Assembly: GCA_009668015.1 (NCBI GenBank)
Contig: WJYB01000001.1
Location: forward strand, 963,369-1,027,368
Source of the DNA: Enterobacteriaceae bacterium RIT714
GTDB taxonomy: Bacteria > Pseudomonadota > Gammaproteobacteria > Enterobacterales > Enterobacteriaceae
Reading direction: 5' to 3'
Length of the DNA: 64,000 nt
Below are positions 16,515-25,722 of this stretch, one piece after another. Each line of letters opens with the position of its first letter. Within the stretch, counting starts at the first letter, position 1. A program made the translations under genes and the position numbers. The notes under the pieces are model-generated. The model saw only the letters and a program-made list of their open reading frames with translations. It was not told the origin of the DNA and did not search any database.

Positions 16515-18347
16515 TCAATGTTTCAACGAGTAGTAGATCTTTTCTGCCAGCCCTTGCGAAATACCCGGCACTTTTGCAATTTCCTCTACGCTCGCGTTGA
16601 GTAGTCCTTGCAATCCGCCCATGTACTTCAACAACATTTGCCGACGTTTTGGTCCAACGCCTTCAATCGTCTCCAGCGTGCTGGTATTTTTGACTTTCGC
16701 CCGTTTTTTACGGTGACCACCAATGGCGTGGTCGTGTGACTCATCGCGAATATGCTGGATCACATGCAGCGCAGGAGAATCTGGCGGTAAATTAAACCCT
16801 TCCCCCTCCGGCTCAAAGAAAAGGGTCTCCAGGCCCGCTTTACGATCGGTTCCTTTTGCCACGCCGAGCAGGAGCGGATGATGTTTATCCCACTCAACAT
16901 CCAGTTCGGCGAACACCTTTTTAGCCTGACCGAGCTGCCCTTTCCCGCCGTCGATCAATATCACATCCGGGATTTTGCTGCCTTCAATCGCTTTACCGTA
17001 ACGACGACGTAAAACCTGATTCATAGCAGCATAGTCATCACCGGGCGTAATACCAGTAATGTTATAGCGCCGATACTCAGCGCGCAGTGGGCCGTTAGCA
17101 TCAAATACCACGCAGGATGCGACCGTCTGTTCCCCCATCGTGTGGCTGATGTCGAAACATTCCATCCGCTTCACTTCCGGCAATTTGAGAACCGACGCCA
17201 GCGCGATAAGACGCTGATGAATAGTCGACTGCTGAGAAAGCTTAGTGGTGAGCGCAGTTGCAGCATTGGTGCGCGCCAGCTTCAGATAACGCGCGCGATC
17301 GCCACGCGGTTTGGTCTGAACATTCACGCGCCGCCCTGCCAGTTCGGAAAGCGAATCGGCCAGCAACGTTTTATCATTCAGATTAAAGTCGAGCAGGATC
17401 TCCGAAGGCAACGTACGCATCTGACTGCCCTGCAGGTAAAACTGGCCGACAAACGTTTCTACAACTTCACCCAACTCGGTACCGCCCGGTACTTTCGGAA
17501 AATAGCTGCGGCTGCCCAACACTTTGCCCTGGCGAATAAACAGCACATGCACACAGGCCAGCCCGGAATCGAACGAAACACCAATCACATCCAGATCATC
17601 GCCGCTATTCGAAACGAACTGTTTTTCCGTGACCCGACGCACAGCCTGAATTTGATCGCGAATCCGCGCGGCCTCTTCAAATGCCAGCGCCTGGCTGGCT
17701 TTTTCCATCCGCGCAATAAGTTGTGTCAGTACCTGATCGTCTTTACCGGCCAGGAACAAACGCACGTAATCCACCTGCTGCGCATATTCCTCTTCGCTGA
17801 CCAGACCCGCCACGCATGGGCCGAGGCAGCGGCCAATCTGATACTGCAGACATGGCCGCGAACGGTTGCGATAAACGCTGTTCTCACACTGGCGTACCGG
17901 GAAGATCTTTTGCAGCAATGCCAGAGTTTCGCGCACCGCATAGCCGTTAGGGAATGGGCCAAAATACTCCCCCTTTGCATGTTTCGCCCCACGATGCGTC
18001 GCCAGACGCGGATGGGTGTCACTGCTCAGGAAAATAAACGGATAGGATTTGTCATCGCGCAGCAAGACGTTATAGCGCGGCTGATAAAGTTTGATGTAGT
18101 TGTGTTCAAGCAGCAGCGCTTCCGTCTCCGTATGGGTAACGGTAACGTCGATTTGCTGAATTTGAGCAACCAGAGCTTCGGTCTTACGGGAGGCAAGATT
18201 ATTGCGAAAATAGCTCGAAAGACGCTTTTTAAGGTCTTTTGCCTTGCCCACGTAGATCACCGTTCCGCCAGCGTCATACATTCGATAAACACCGGGCTGG
18301 CTGGTAACGGTTTTCAGGAAAGATTTTGAATCAAACACATCACTCAC
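16515..18347 (-). CDS. uvrC: UvrABC excinuclease subunit C
   Basis: This 610-residue nuclease makes both cuts in nucleotide excision repair. It has the N-terminal GIY-YIG domain ([17 protein letters not shown]), a UvrB-binding UVR motif around residues 200-240, the RNase H-like domain ([20 protein letters not shown]), and C-terminal tandem helix-hairpin-helix motifs ([24 protein letters not shown]). The GTG start overlaps the uvrY stop by four bases (GTGA), so the two are translationally coupled. Confidence 0.97.
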   Translation of the reverse strand: MSDVFDSKSFLKTVTSQPGVYRMYDAGGTVIYVGKAKDLKKRLSSYFRNNLASRKTEALVAQIQQIDVTVTHTETEALLLEHNYIKLYQPRYNVLLRDDKSYPFIFLSSDTHPRLATHRGAKHAKGEYFGPFPNGYAVRETLALLQKIFPVRQCENSVYRNRSRPCLQYQIGRCLGPCVAGLVSEEEYAQQVDYVRLFLAGKDDQVLTQLIARMEKASQALAFEEAARIRDQIQAVRRVTEKQFVSNSGDDLDVIGVSFDSGLACVHVLFIRQGKVLGSRSYFPKVPGGTELGEVVETFVGQFYLQGSQMRTLPSEILLDFNLNDKTLLADSLSELAGRRVNVQTKPRGDRARYLKLARTNAATALTTKLSQQSTIHQRLIALASVLKLPEVKRMECFDISHTMGEQTVASCVVFDANGPLRAEYRRYNITGITPGDDYAAMNQVLRRRYGKAIEGSKIPDVILIDGGKGQLGQAKKVFAELDVEWDKHHPLLLGVAKGTDRKAGLETLFFEPEGEGFNLPPDSPALHVIQHIRDESHDHAIGGHRKKRAKVKNTSTLETIEGVGPKRRQMLLKYMGGLQGLLNASVEEIAKVPGISQGLAEKIYYSLKH

Positions 18348-19000
18348 TGACTGGTTAGGGTCTCTGATTTACACAGACCATGACGAATGGCCAGGTGAGT
18401 GAGTTCGACATCACCATGAATGTTCAGTTTACTGAACATCCGATAGCGGTAGCTGTTCACCGTTTTCGGGCTGAGATTGAGCTGCTCGGAAATCTCATTC
18501 ACCTTCTGGCCTTTGGTGATCATCAGCATAATCTGCAATTCACGCTCAGACAAACTGGCAAACGGCGATCCTGTTTTTTCAGGTTCAATCTGACTTAATG
18601 CCATCTGTTGAGCGATATCCGAGGCGATATAACGTTGCCCGGCATACACTGAACGGATCGCATTCACCATCTCCTGTGGCGCAGCGCCCTTAGTGAGATA
18701 GCCCGCGGCGCCCGCCTGCATCACTTTTGCAGGCAGCGGATTTTCGGTATGAACGGTAAGCATGATGACTTTGGTATCAACAAAGGCACGCGCAATTTTG
18801 CGAGTTGCTTCGAGCCCACCGATGCCGGGCATGTTCATATCCATCAACACCACATCGGCGGAGTTGGCACGACACCACTTCACGGCATCTTCACCGCAAC
18901 AGGCCTCACCGGCCACTTTAATACCCTTTATATCTTCAAGTATGCGTCGTATCCCTGCGCGCACCAGTTCGTGGTCATCAACAAGAAGGACGTTGATCAA
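18344..19000 (-). CDS. uvrY: Response regulator UvrY (BarA/UvrY system)
   Basis: This 218-residue NarL/FixJ-type regulator has a receiver domain with phospho-acceptor Asp54 in [10 protein letters not shown] and a C-terminal LuxR-type helix-turn-helix ([30 protein letters not shown]). Phosphorylated by BarA, it activates csrB/csrC small RNAs and so relieves CsrA. The start is TTG at 19000, the same rare codon as in E. coli. It is the first gene of uvrY-uvrC. Confidence 0.97.
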   Translation of the reverse strand: MINVLLVDDHELVRAGIRRILEDIKGIKVAGEACCGEDAVKWCRANSADVVLMDMNMPGIGGLEATRKIARAFVDTKVIMLTVHTENPLPAKVMQAGAAGYLTKGAAPQEMVNAIRSVYAGQRYIASDIAQQMALSQIEPEKTGSPFASLSERELQIMLMITKGQKVNEISEQLNLSPKTVNSYRYRMFSKLNIHGDVELTHLAIRHGLCKSETLTSQ

Positions 19001-19469
19001 GGGAAATGTCTCCAGAAATAGGGATAACGCAACTGACTGCTAATTCGTTTATATTAACGTTTTTCGACGCAACTTTAAAACGCTAAAAAACACGCCATTC
19101 GATTCCGTTCTCATTTTTCTGGAAATTAGCCTGTACAGCGAGTGGAAAGATAAACCCAGCCACACGGGTGATTCGCCGCTATTTTTAAGCGCCTTGATTC
19201 AAAAAGTTACGAAAAAACAGCCCGCTTTCCTTTCAAAAACCCAGCCTATATTTTTGTAACAACAATTAACAGAAGCCAAACCAGCTATAAACAAATCAGG
19301 CATGTTAAATACATTATTGAGATAAAATTCATTTTTGTTTATCGGAATAAACATAGCCGCAAATTGGACAAAAAATAACCACTGCTATTTTTGCGCTGGC
19401 TTGTGCTATACTCCGCCGCCATAACTTTCATCGTCGCGTACAAGCGCAGTTTTGTAATGAGGAATATAA
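19001..19469. other. Long AT-rich uvrY-yecF divergent region
   Basis: I see no gene in these 469 bases. An extended -10 (TGC-TATACT, 19404-19412) lies 58 bases before yecF and is its likely promoter, without a good -35. The rest is A/T-rich and probably holds the uvrY promoter, which I could not place. Confidence 0.4.
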
Positions 19470-19694
19470 ATGAGCACACCTGAATTCGCCACCGCAGAAA
19501 ATAACCAGGAACTGGCGCAGGAAGTATCCTGTCTGAAGGCACTGCTGACGCTGATGCTTCAGGCTATGGGCCAGGCCGATGCGGGTCGTGTGATCATTAA
19601 GATGGAAAAACAAATCGCGCAGATGGAAGACCAGGCGCAGGCTGACGTATTTTCTGGCACAGTTAAGCAAATTAAACAGGCCTACCGTCAGTAA
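19470..19694 (+). CDS. yecF: YecF family small protein (DUF2594)
   Basis: The 74-residue protein matches YecF ([34 protein letters not shown]). It is predicted to be helical, soluble and of unknown function. RBS AGGA precedes the ATG. It sits between uvrY and sdiA in opposite orientation to both, as in E. coli, and ends in a hairpin at 19701. Confidence 0.9.
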   Translation: MSTPEFATAENNQELAQEVSCLKALLTLMLQAMGQADAGRVIIKMEKQIAQMEDQAQADVFSGTVKQIKQAYRQ

Positions 19695-19700
19695 AAAAGA

Positions 19701-19731
19701 AACGGCTGAACGCATCGCCTTCAGCCGTTTT
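19701..19731. terminator. Terminator between yecF and sdiA
   Basis: AACGGCTGAA and TTCAGCCGTT form a 10-bp stem with T residues on the yecF side and A residues on the other side, so it can act on both converging transcripts. Confidence 0.82.
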
Positions 19732-19760
19732 CGTGTCTGGCACGCAGAACAATGTTGTCG

Positions 19761-20483
19761 TCAGATGAATCCCGTCGCCGCCGCATAGCAGGCAATCTGC
19801 GTTTTGTTAGGCGCATTAAACTTCTTCTGCATATTCTTCTGATGAAAATTCACCGTATTCTCTGAGATCGAAAGAATAATCGCGATTTCAGCCGATGTTT
19901 TACCTTCTGCTGTCCATTTAAGAATTTCTTTCTCGCGCTTACTGAATTTCATCTCCGGTGGCATCACCATTTCATGCTCAAATCGCAGCAATGCCGTCAG
20001 CGCCATTTGCACTAGCATTTGCAGGCGTAACTCTATTTCTTCGCTGTTCATCATTTTGCCAAACTGGCTGGCACGGGAAACAGAAAGAAAACCTAACGCA
20101 TGATTAGGCAACATCAAACACTGGGTAATTCCCTTGCGTATACCATGGTCGCGCGCGCCATCCCATAACGGTTGCGCTTCGGCAAATAAGGTATCCGTCC
20201 AGGGCAAATGTCCCTGAATGAAATTCTCACTTTTTAATACCGGATCAATGGCGAAATAATTCTCCGATTGATATTGCGCCATCCATTCAGCCGGGTAGCT
20301 GGAATGGACCGAAATTTTAGGACGTGTAAACGGAACCGGGTGACGAACACAGAGTGAGAAATAATCGAATTCCAGAGCCTGTGTTTGCTGCTGGAGTTCC
20401 TGATACACCTCGTCTGCTGTTCCCATTTCCTGGAAACGAAGGAAGCAATTCCGCCGCCATGTAAAAAAGTCTGTATCCCTCAT
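19761..20483 (-). CDS. sdiA: LuxR-type quorum-sensing regulator SdiA
   Basis: This 240-residue transcription factor detects acyl-homoserine lactones made by other bacteria. The N-terminal autoinducer-binding domain (about 1-165; FDYFSLCVRHPVPFTRP, YFAIDPV) and the C-terminal LuxR helix-turn-helix (KREKEILKWTAEGKTSAEIA, ENTVNFHQKNMQKK) are complete. There is no luxI-type synthase in the window, as expected for an eavesdropping receptor. The start at 20483 gives MRDTDFFTWRR, matching the family; the frame upstream is open but not conserved. Confidence 0.95.
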   Translation of the reverse strand: MRDTDFFTWRRNCFLRFQEMGTADEVYQELQQQTQALEFDYFSLCVRHPVPFTRPKISVHSSYPAEWMAQYQSENYFAIDPVLKSENFIQGHLPWTDTLFAEAQPLWDGARDHGIRKGITQCLMLPNHALGFLSVSRASQFGKMMNSEEIELRLQMLVQMALTALLRFEHEMVMPPEMKFSKREKEILKWTAEGKTSAEIAIILSISENTVNFHQKNMQKKFNAPNKTQIACYAAATGFI

Positions 20484-20660
20484 ACTTACTAAATGAAGCC
20501 CCTGATAAAGATAATCATTATTATGGTGAATATAACCTAACACATAAAACTTATTTATATATACAAAATATCGCCTCAAGTGAGAATAACTTTCGTTTGA
20601 CTCCAGCCTGAGCACTGATCTTAGAATAAATAGCTTATGATTTTGCGACTTAAGAGAAAT

Positions 20661-20693
20661 AATTTGCTCCAGATGACAATTCTGGAGCAAATT
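20661..20693 (-). terminator. Perfect 13-bp hairpin after tcyN
   Basis: Two exact 13-base inverted repeats (AATTTGCTCCAGA and its complement) flank a 7-base loop, 13 bases after the tcyN stop. It probably ends the cystine operon, though the T tract is poor on the minus strand. Confidence 0.65.
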
Positions 20694-20705
20694 AGCCCGG
20701 ACAGG

Positions 20706-21458
20706 CTATCGCGTCAGGAATTTTTCGAGGAACTGTTGTGTGCGCGGATGTTGTGGACTGGTAAACAGCGCTTTTGCGGGCCCCTGTTCCACAATACGCC
20801 CCTGGTCCATGAAGATCGCCCGGTCAGCCACATCCCGTGCAAAACCCATTTCATGCGTGACGATCACCAGCGTACGCTTCTCCTGCGCGAGCTGCCGGAT
20901 GGTATTCAGAACCTCTCCGACCAGTTCGGGATCGAGCGCCGACGTGGGTTCGTCAAACAGGATCACATCCGGGCGCATCGCCAGCGCACGGGCAATCGCC
21001 ACCCGCTGCTGTTGTCCGCCCGACAGACGGCGAGGATAGCTGGTCTCCTTGCCGGAGAGCCCCACTTTAGCCAGCAGTTCGCGCGCACGCGCCGTCGCTT
21101 CCTCTTTCGGCTCACCTTTTACGATGACCGGCCCTTCAATAATATTTTCCAGCACCGTGCGATGCGGGAACAGATTAAAGCTCTGAAACACAAATCCCAC
21201 ATGCTGGCGCAGACGGCGAATCAGCCCTTTTTGCTGCCCGAGAGATTTTCCGGTATCAATGGTGATATCACCGACGCGGATAGTTCCGCCCTCCGGCTGC
21301 TCAAGTAAATTTATACTGCGCAGCAGCGTGGTCTTACCCGAACCGCTGGGCCCGATAATCGCGACCACTTCCCCCTCTTGCACTTCAAGATCAATTCCAT
21401 GCAACACCGTTTGTCCGTGGAATTTCTTAACCAGGTTTTTGACGTCAATCGCACTCAT
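20706..21458 (-). CDS. tcyN: L-cystine ABC transporter ATP-binding protein TcyN (YecC)
   Basis: The 250-residue ABC ATPase has Walker A GPSGSGKTT, signature LSGGQQQRVAIARAL, Walker B VILFDEPTSALD and the switch histidine in VIVTHEMGFA. It belongs to the polar amino-acid uptake group and drives cystine import with TcyL and TcyJ. Its start overlaps the tcyL stop by four bases. A hairpin follows. Confidence 0.95.
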   Translation of the reverse strand: MSAIDVKNLVKKFHGQTVLHGIDLEVQEGEVVAIIGPSGSGKTTLLRSINLLEQPEGGTIRVGDITIDTGKSLGQQKGLIRRLRQHVGFVFQSFNLFPHRTVLENIIEGPVIVKGEPKEEATARARELLAKVGLSGKETSYPRRLSGGQQQRVAIARALAMRPDVILFDEPTSALDPELVGEVLNTIRQLAQEKRTLVIVTHEMGFARDVADRAIFMDQGRIVEQGPAKALFTSPQHPRTQQFLEKFLTR

Positions 21459-22123
21459 TTCGGATCTCGCTCCTGGCGGTTAAGCTGGTTTTCAAAATAG
21501 TTCTGCAACGCCGACAGCACCGTGGCCATTACCCAGTAAATCAGCGATGCCGCCAGATACATGGTAAAGACCTCCAGGGTACGCGAGGTGATCAGCTGCG
21601 CCTGACGGAACAGTTCAGGCACCTGAATCGTTGCCGCGAGAGAAGTGTCTTTAACCAGACTGATAAAACTGTTGCTGAGCGGGGGTAACGCCACTCGCGC
21701 CGCCTGCGGAAGAATGGCGCGACGCAGCGTTTGCCATGGGGTCATCCCGATACTGGCGGCGGCTTCCCACTGACCTTTATCAATAGAGGAGATCGCCGCG
21801 CGCAGCGTCTCCGAAGTATAAGCCGCGGTGTTCAGGGAAAGACCAATCATCGCCGCCGGGATCGGATCAAGCTCGATGCCGAACTGCGGCAGACCGTAGT
21901 AGATCATAAAGAGCTGGGCGATCAGCGGCGTGCCACGAAAAATGGAAATGTAAAAACGCGCCAGCCAGCGTACCGGCAGAATTGGCGACATGCGCATTAA
22001 CGCCAGCACAAAACCCAGCACCAGGCCAAAGAACATCCCCCCCAGACTGAGCTGGAGCGTAAACACGGCCCCCTTCAGCAGGTAGGGCAGTGAATCAATA
22101 ACCAACTGAATACTTTCTTGCAT
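21455..22123 (-). CDS. tcyL: L-cystine ABC transporter permease TcyL (YecS)
   Basis: The 222-residue inner-membrane subunit has about five helices and the EAA loop EAAASIGMTPWQTLRRAILPQA that contacts the ATPase. It is of the His/Glu/Gln permease family. It lies 19 bases after dcyD and overlaps tcyN. Confidence 0.95.
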   Translation of the reverse strand: MQESIQLVIDSLPYLLKGAVFTLQLSLGGMFFGLVLGFVLALMRMSPILPVRWLARFYISIFRGTPLIAQLFMIYYGLPQFGIELDPIPAAMIGLSLNTAAYTSETLRAAISSIDKGQWEAAASIGMTPWQTLRRAILPQAARVALPPLSNSFISLVKDTSLAATIQVPELFRQAQLITSRTLEVFTMYLAASLIYWVMATVLSALQNYFENQLNRQERDPK

Positions 22124-22142
22124 TATGTTTTAGACCCGCAGG

Positions 22143-23144
<1,002 letters not shown>

Positions 23145-23194
23145 TCAGACTCAATTTGATATTTTTCATTATGCACGCAGACGCATAAGAAATA

Positions 23195-23224
23195 AAAAAG
23201 GCGCTTTTGAAAGCGCCTTTTTTT
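23195..23224 (-). terminator. Terminator downstream of tcyJ
   Basis: On the minus strand AAAGGCGCTTT-CAAAAGCGCC is followed by a T run, 13 bases after the tcyJ stop. Partial readthrough into dcyD is likely. Confidence 0.85.
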
Positions 23225-23236
23225 GCCGGGCAAAAC

Positions 23237-24037
23237 TTATTGAGTGACGTCTGCGCCGAACCACTTCTCAGAGAGCGCTTTCAGCGTACCGTCTTTTTGC
23301 ATCTCAGCGATGGCACCGTCGATAGCCTTGACCAGATCTTCGTTGTCCTTACGGATCGCCACACCCGCTTCCTGACGGGAGAACGCCTCACCGGCAACAG
23401 CCAGCGTATCTTTGGTTTTCTTCACCAGGTCCAGCGCGGCAAGGCGATCGACCAGGATGGCATCAATACGGCCAACGCGCAGATCCTGATATTTGGTCGG
23501 GTCATCATCATAAGTGCGGATATCCACGCCCTGCACGTTCTGGCGCAACCACTCTTCGTAGTTAGTGCCTAACCCCACGCCCACTTTTTTACCTTTCAGA
23601 TCGGCAGCCGTTTTGATGGAGTCTTCATTACCTTTCTTCACCAGCGCCTGAATACCGGACACCGTGTACGGCGTCGAGAAATCATATTTCTTCTTGCGCT
23701 CGTCAGAGATGGTGACCTGGTTGATCACCACGTCGATACGTTTGGAGTCCAGAGACGCCAGCATCCCGTCCCATTTGGTCGGTTTCAGCGAGGCTTTAAC
23801 GCCCAGGTGCTTCGCCAGCTCCTCGGCAAACTCCACTTCGAAACCCGTCAGTTTGCCGTCATCTCCCTGGAAGCTGAACGGAGGATAGGTCCCTTCCAGC
23901 CCCACCAGCAGCGTGCCGCGCTCTTTGACTTTATTCAGCAAATTTTCAGCGGCGAACGTTTTCACGCTCATCCCTGCGACCAGCGCCACAGCCATGACGC
24001 CCATCAGTGCCTGACGACCCAGAAGTGCTAATTTCAT
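23237..24037 (-). CDS. tcyJ: L-cystine-binding periplasmic protein TcyJ (FliY)
   Basis: The 266-residue solute-binding protein has a Sec signal (MKLALLGRQALMGVMAVA, cleavage after TFA) and an SBP_bac_3 fold (VGLEGTYPPFSFQGDDG, GFEVEFAEELAKHLG). It binds cystine and related compounds for TcyLN. The old name fliY reflects only its place beside fliZA; it is not flagellar. The start at 24037 gives the family N-terminus. Confidence 0.96.
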   Translation of the reverse strand: MKLALLGRQALMGVMAVALVAGMSVKTFAAENLLNKVKERGTLLVGLEGTYPPFSFQGDDGKLTGFEVEFAEELAKHLGVKASLKPTKWDGMLASLDSKRIDVVINQVTISDERKKKYDFSTPYTVSGIQALVKKGNEDSIKTAADLKGKKVGVGLGTNYEEWLRQNVQGVDIRTYDDDPTKYQDLRVGRIDAILVDRLAALDLVKKTKDTLAVAGEAFSRQEAGVAIRKDNEDLVKAIDGAIAEMQKDGTLKALSEKWFGADVTQ

Positions 24038-24122
24038 AGTTACCCCGATAGAGTGATTTTTCGAGTAGTGTAAGGCTTTCGCCAGTGACGTCAAAGGCGA
24101 CTGCGCTACATCTTATTCATTT

Positions 24123-24674
24123 TTAATATATATCAGAAGTCGTTCCGGCGTAGACTTTCTGCTTAATCACTCCTGGCATCTGCGCTTTATATTGCGCGTA
24201 CTTGCGCAGCGCAATGCGATAGTTGTTGGTGCTGGTCGCAGGCAGCCACGGTTCCAGATTTTCATCCAGATAGCCGGTGCTTAGCAGATCGCGGGAAATA
24301 TTTTGCACGGTAAGATGTTGCCCAAGACGACGCAGGCGCACGACATATTCGCGCACGGTGCCGTGACTCATCTCGGTTTGCTCAAACAGGAATTGTTTAA
24401 AGCCAATAATATCGAAGAAGTCGCTCTGCTCTTTGCAATGCAGATCGCCACAGAACCGGCACAAAGCCACCCATTCCTGCTGCTCTTCCTGCCACGCGGA
24501 TTCATCCATCAGGGTGTCGAGACGGGAGATCGCAATCTTGTTCACGATTTCGCCACGGCGGACCAGGGTGATACGATCAAGTAACTTATTGCAATGGGCG
24601 CAATGGGTCTGGCTATGTTTAAAGTCTTTCAGGTAGCGGCTTAGAGGCCGTCTTTTAGATTGCTGCACCGTCAT
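24123..24674 (-). CDS. fliZ: Flagellar regulator FliZ
   Basis: The 183-residue DNA-binding protein shares ancestry with tyrosine recombinases (SHGTVREYVVRLRRLGQHL, TNNYRIALRKYAQY). In E. coli it antagonises RpoS promoters and curli during the motile phase; in Salmonella it relieves YdiV repression of FlhDC. It carries two CxxC-type pairs (CAHC, CRFC). It follows fliA by 54 bases, with RBS CAGGAG, in the fliAZ operon. Confidence 0.96.
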   Translation of the reverse strand: MTVQQSKRRPLSRYLKDFKHSQTHCAHCNKLLDRITLVRRGEIVNKIAISRLDTLMDESAWQEEQQEWVALCRFCGDLHCKEQSDFFDIIGFKQFLFEQTEMSHGTVREYVVRLRRLGQHLTVQNISRDLLSTGYLDENLEPWLPATSTNNYRIALRKYAQYKAQMPGVIKQKVYAGTTSDIY

Positions 24675-24728
24675 GATAACTCCTGGTTGTCAATACGTTG
24701 TGCGGCACTTTTCGGGCGAATAAATCAC

Positions 24729-25448
24729 CTATAACTTACCCAGCTTGGTACGTAAGCGTTTAATGGCCTGGCTGTGCAACTGGCTCACCCGTGACTCCCC
24801 TACTTCCAGAACCGCGCCGATCTCCTTAAGATTCAGCTCTTCCTGGTAATAAAGGGTTAACACCAATTGTTCACGTTCCGGTAAAGCTTCAATCGCTTCC
24901 ATCACGCGCTGGCGTAAATTACCTTCCAGTAAATGGTGTAACGGGTTTTCTTGCTGGTTCTCATCGGTCACCAGCTCGATACTATCGCCATGCTCTTCAC
25001 GCCACTCATCGTAAGAGAAGAGTTGGCTGTTATTGGTATCGAGCAACATCTGGCGATAGTCTTCAACAGCAATACCCAGACGCTCCGCCACTTCAGTTTC
25101 CGTCGCGTTACGTCCCAGCTCCTGTTCCAGTTGTCCCATCGCATGCGCCACTTCGCGCGCGTTGCGGCGAACGCTGCGCGGCACCCAGTCGCGGCTACGC
25201 AGCTCGTCCAGCATCGCACCACGAATACGCTGTACTGCGTAAGTCGTAAATGCCGTTCCTTGCAGAGCGTCGTATCGGTCAACCGCATTCAATAACCCGA
25301 TACCGCCCGCCTGTAGCAGGTCGTCCAGTTCCACACTCGCCGGCAATCGCACCTGGAGGCGCAATGCTTCGTGACGCACCAGCGGAACATAACGCTGCCA
25401 CAGCGAGTGTTTATCCATTACACCTTCAGCGGTATAGAGTGAATTCAC
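24729..25448 (-). CDS. fliA: Flagellar sigma factor FliA (sigma-28)
   Basis: The 239-residue sigma factor has regions 2 (DDLLQAGGIGLLNAVDRY, FTTYAVQRIRGAMLDELR), 3 and 4 (LNLKEIGAVLEVGESRVSQLHSQAIKR). It transcribes class 3 flagellar genes such as fliC and fliD. The start is GTG at 25448, as in E. coli. A perfect sigma-28 -10 element (GCCGATAA, 25474-25481) lies just upstream, consistent with autoregulation, though its -35 is poor. Confidence 0.97.
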   Translation of the reverse strand: MNSLYTAEGVMDKHSLWQRYVPLVRHEALRLQVRLPASVELDDLLQAGGIGLLNAVDRYDALQGTAFTTYAVQRIRGAMLDELRSRDWVPRSVRRNAREVAHAMGQLEQELGRNATETEVAERLGIAVEDYRQMLLDTNNSQLFSYDEWREEHGDSIELVTDENQQENPLHHLLEGNLRQRVMEAIEALPEREQLVLTLYYQEELNLKEIGAVLEVGESRVSQLHSQAIKRLRTKLGKL

Positions 25449-25473
25449 GATAAACAGCCCTGCGTTAATTGAG

Positions 25474-25481
25474 TTATCGGC
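25474..25481 (-). promoter_or_regulatory. Sigma-28 -10 element upstream of fliA
   Basis: GCCGATAA is an exact match to the FliA -10. The expected TAAA at the -35 is TCCA, so the promoter may be weak or need FlhDC. Confidence 0.5.
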
Positions 25482-25667
25482 ATGATTATCCGATTCTGGA
25501 GGGCGTTCAATTGGATGAATAGTGGGTGAAATGTGGGGTTATTTGGGGGGTAACCTGAAAACAGAGGTTAATAGTAGTTAATGCGACATCGAATGGGCTA
25601 CCTGTTACACGAAATTTTATAATTCAGAGAGTACTGCACAACGACTTAACCCACATATTGAAAAGTA

Positions 25668-25700
25668 ATAACGCCCTTTAAATTTATTAAAGGGCGTTAT
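25668..25700. terminator. Stem-loop after the flagellin-modification gene
   Basis: ATAACGCCCTTTAA and TTAAAGGGCGTTAT pair perfectly around a short A/T loop, 22 bases after the stop of the large gene. It lacks a long T tract but is strong enough to define the 3' end. Confidence 0.65.
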
Positions 25701-25722
25701 AAAACGACTTTAAGTTATTCGA

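Noticed and set aside
17142..18329. Open frame of 395 codons antisense to uvrC
   Set aside because: uvrC is certain on the other strand; the antisense translation shows no domain and has a composition typical of a shadow frame.
19001..19469. Possible small RNA or gene in the uvrY-yecF gap
   Set aside because: No paired promoter and terminator and no conserved short frame; only AT-rich sequence.
25501..25560. Possible FlhDC box upstream of fliA
   Set aside because: GGTTATTTGGGGGGTA resembles one half-site, but a partner at the 10-12 base spacing could not be found.
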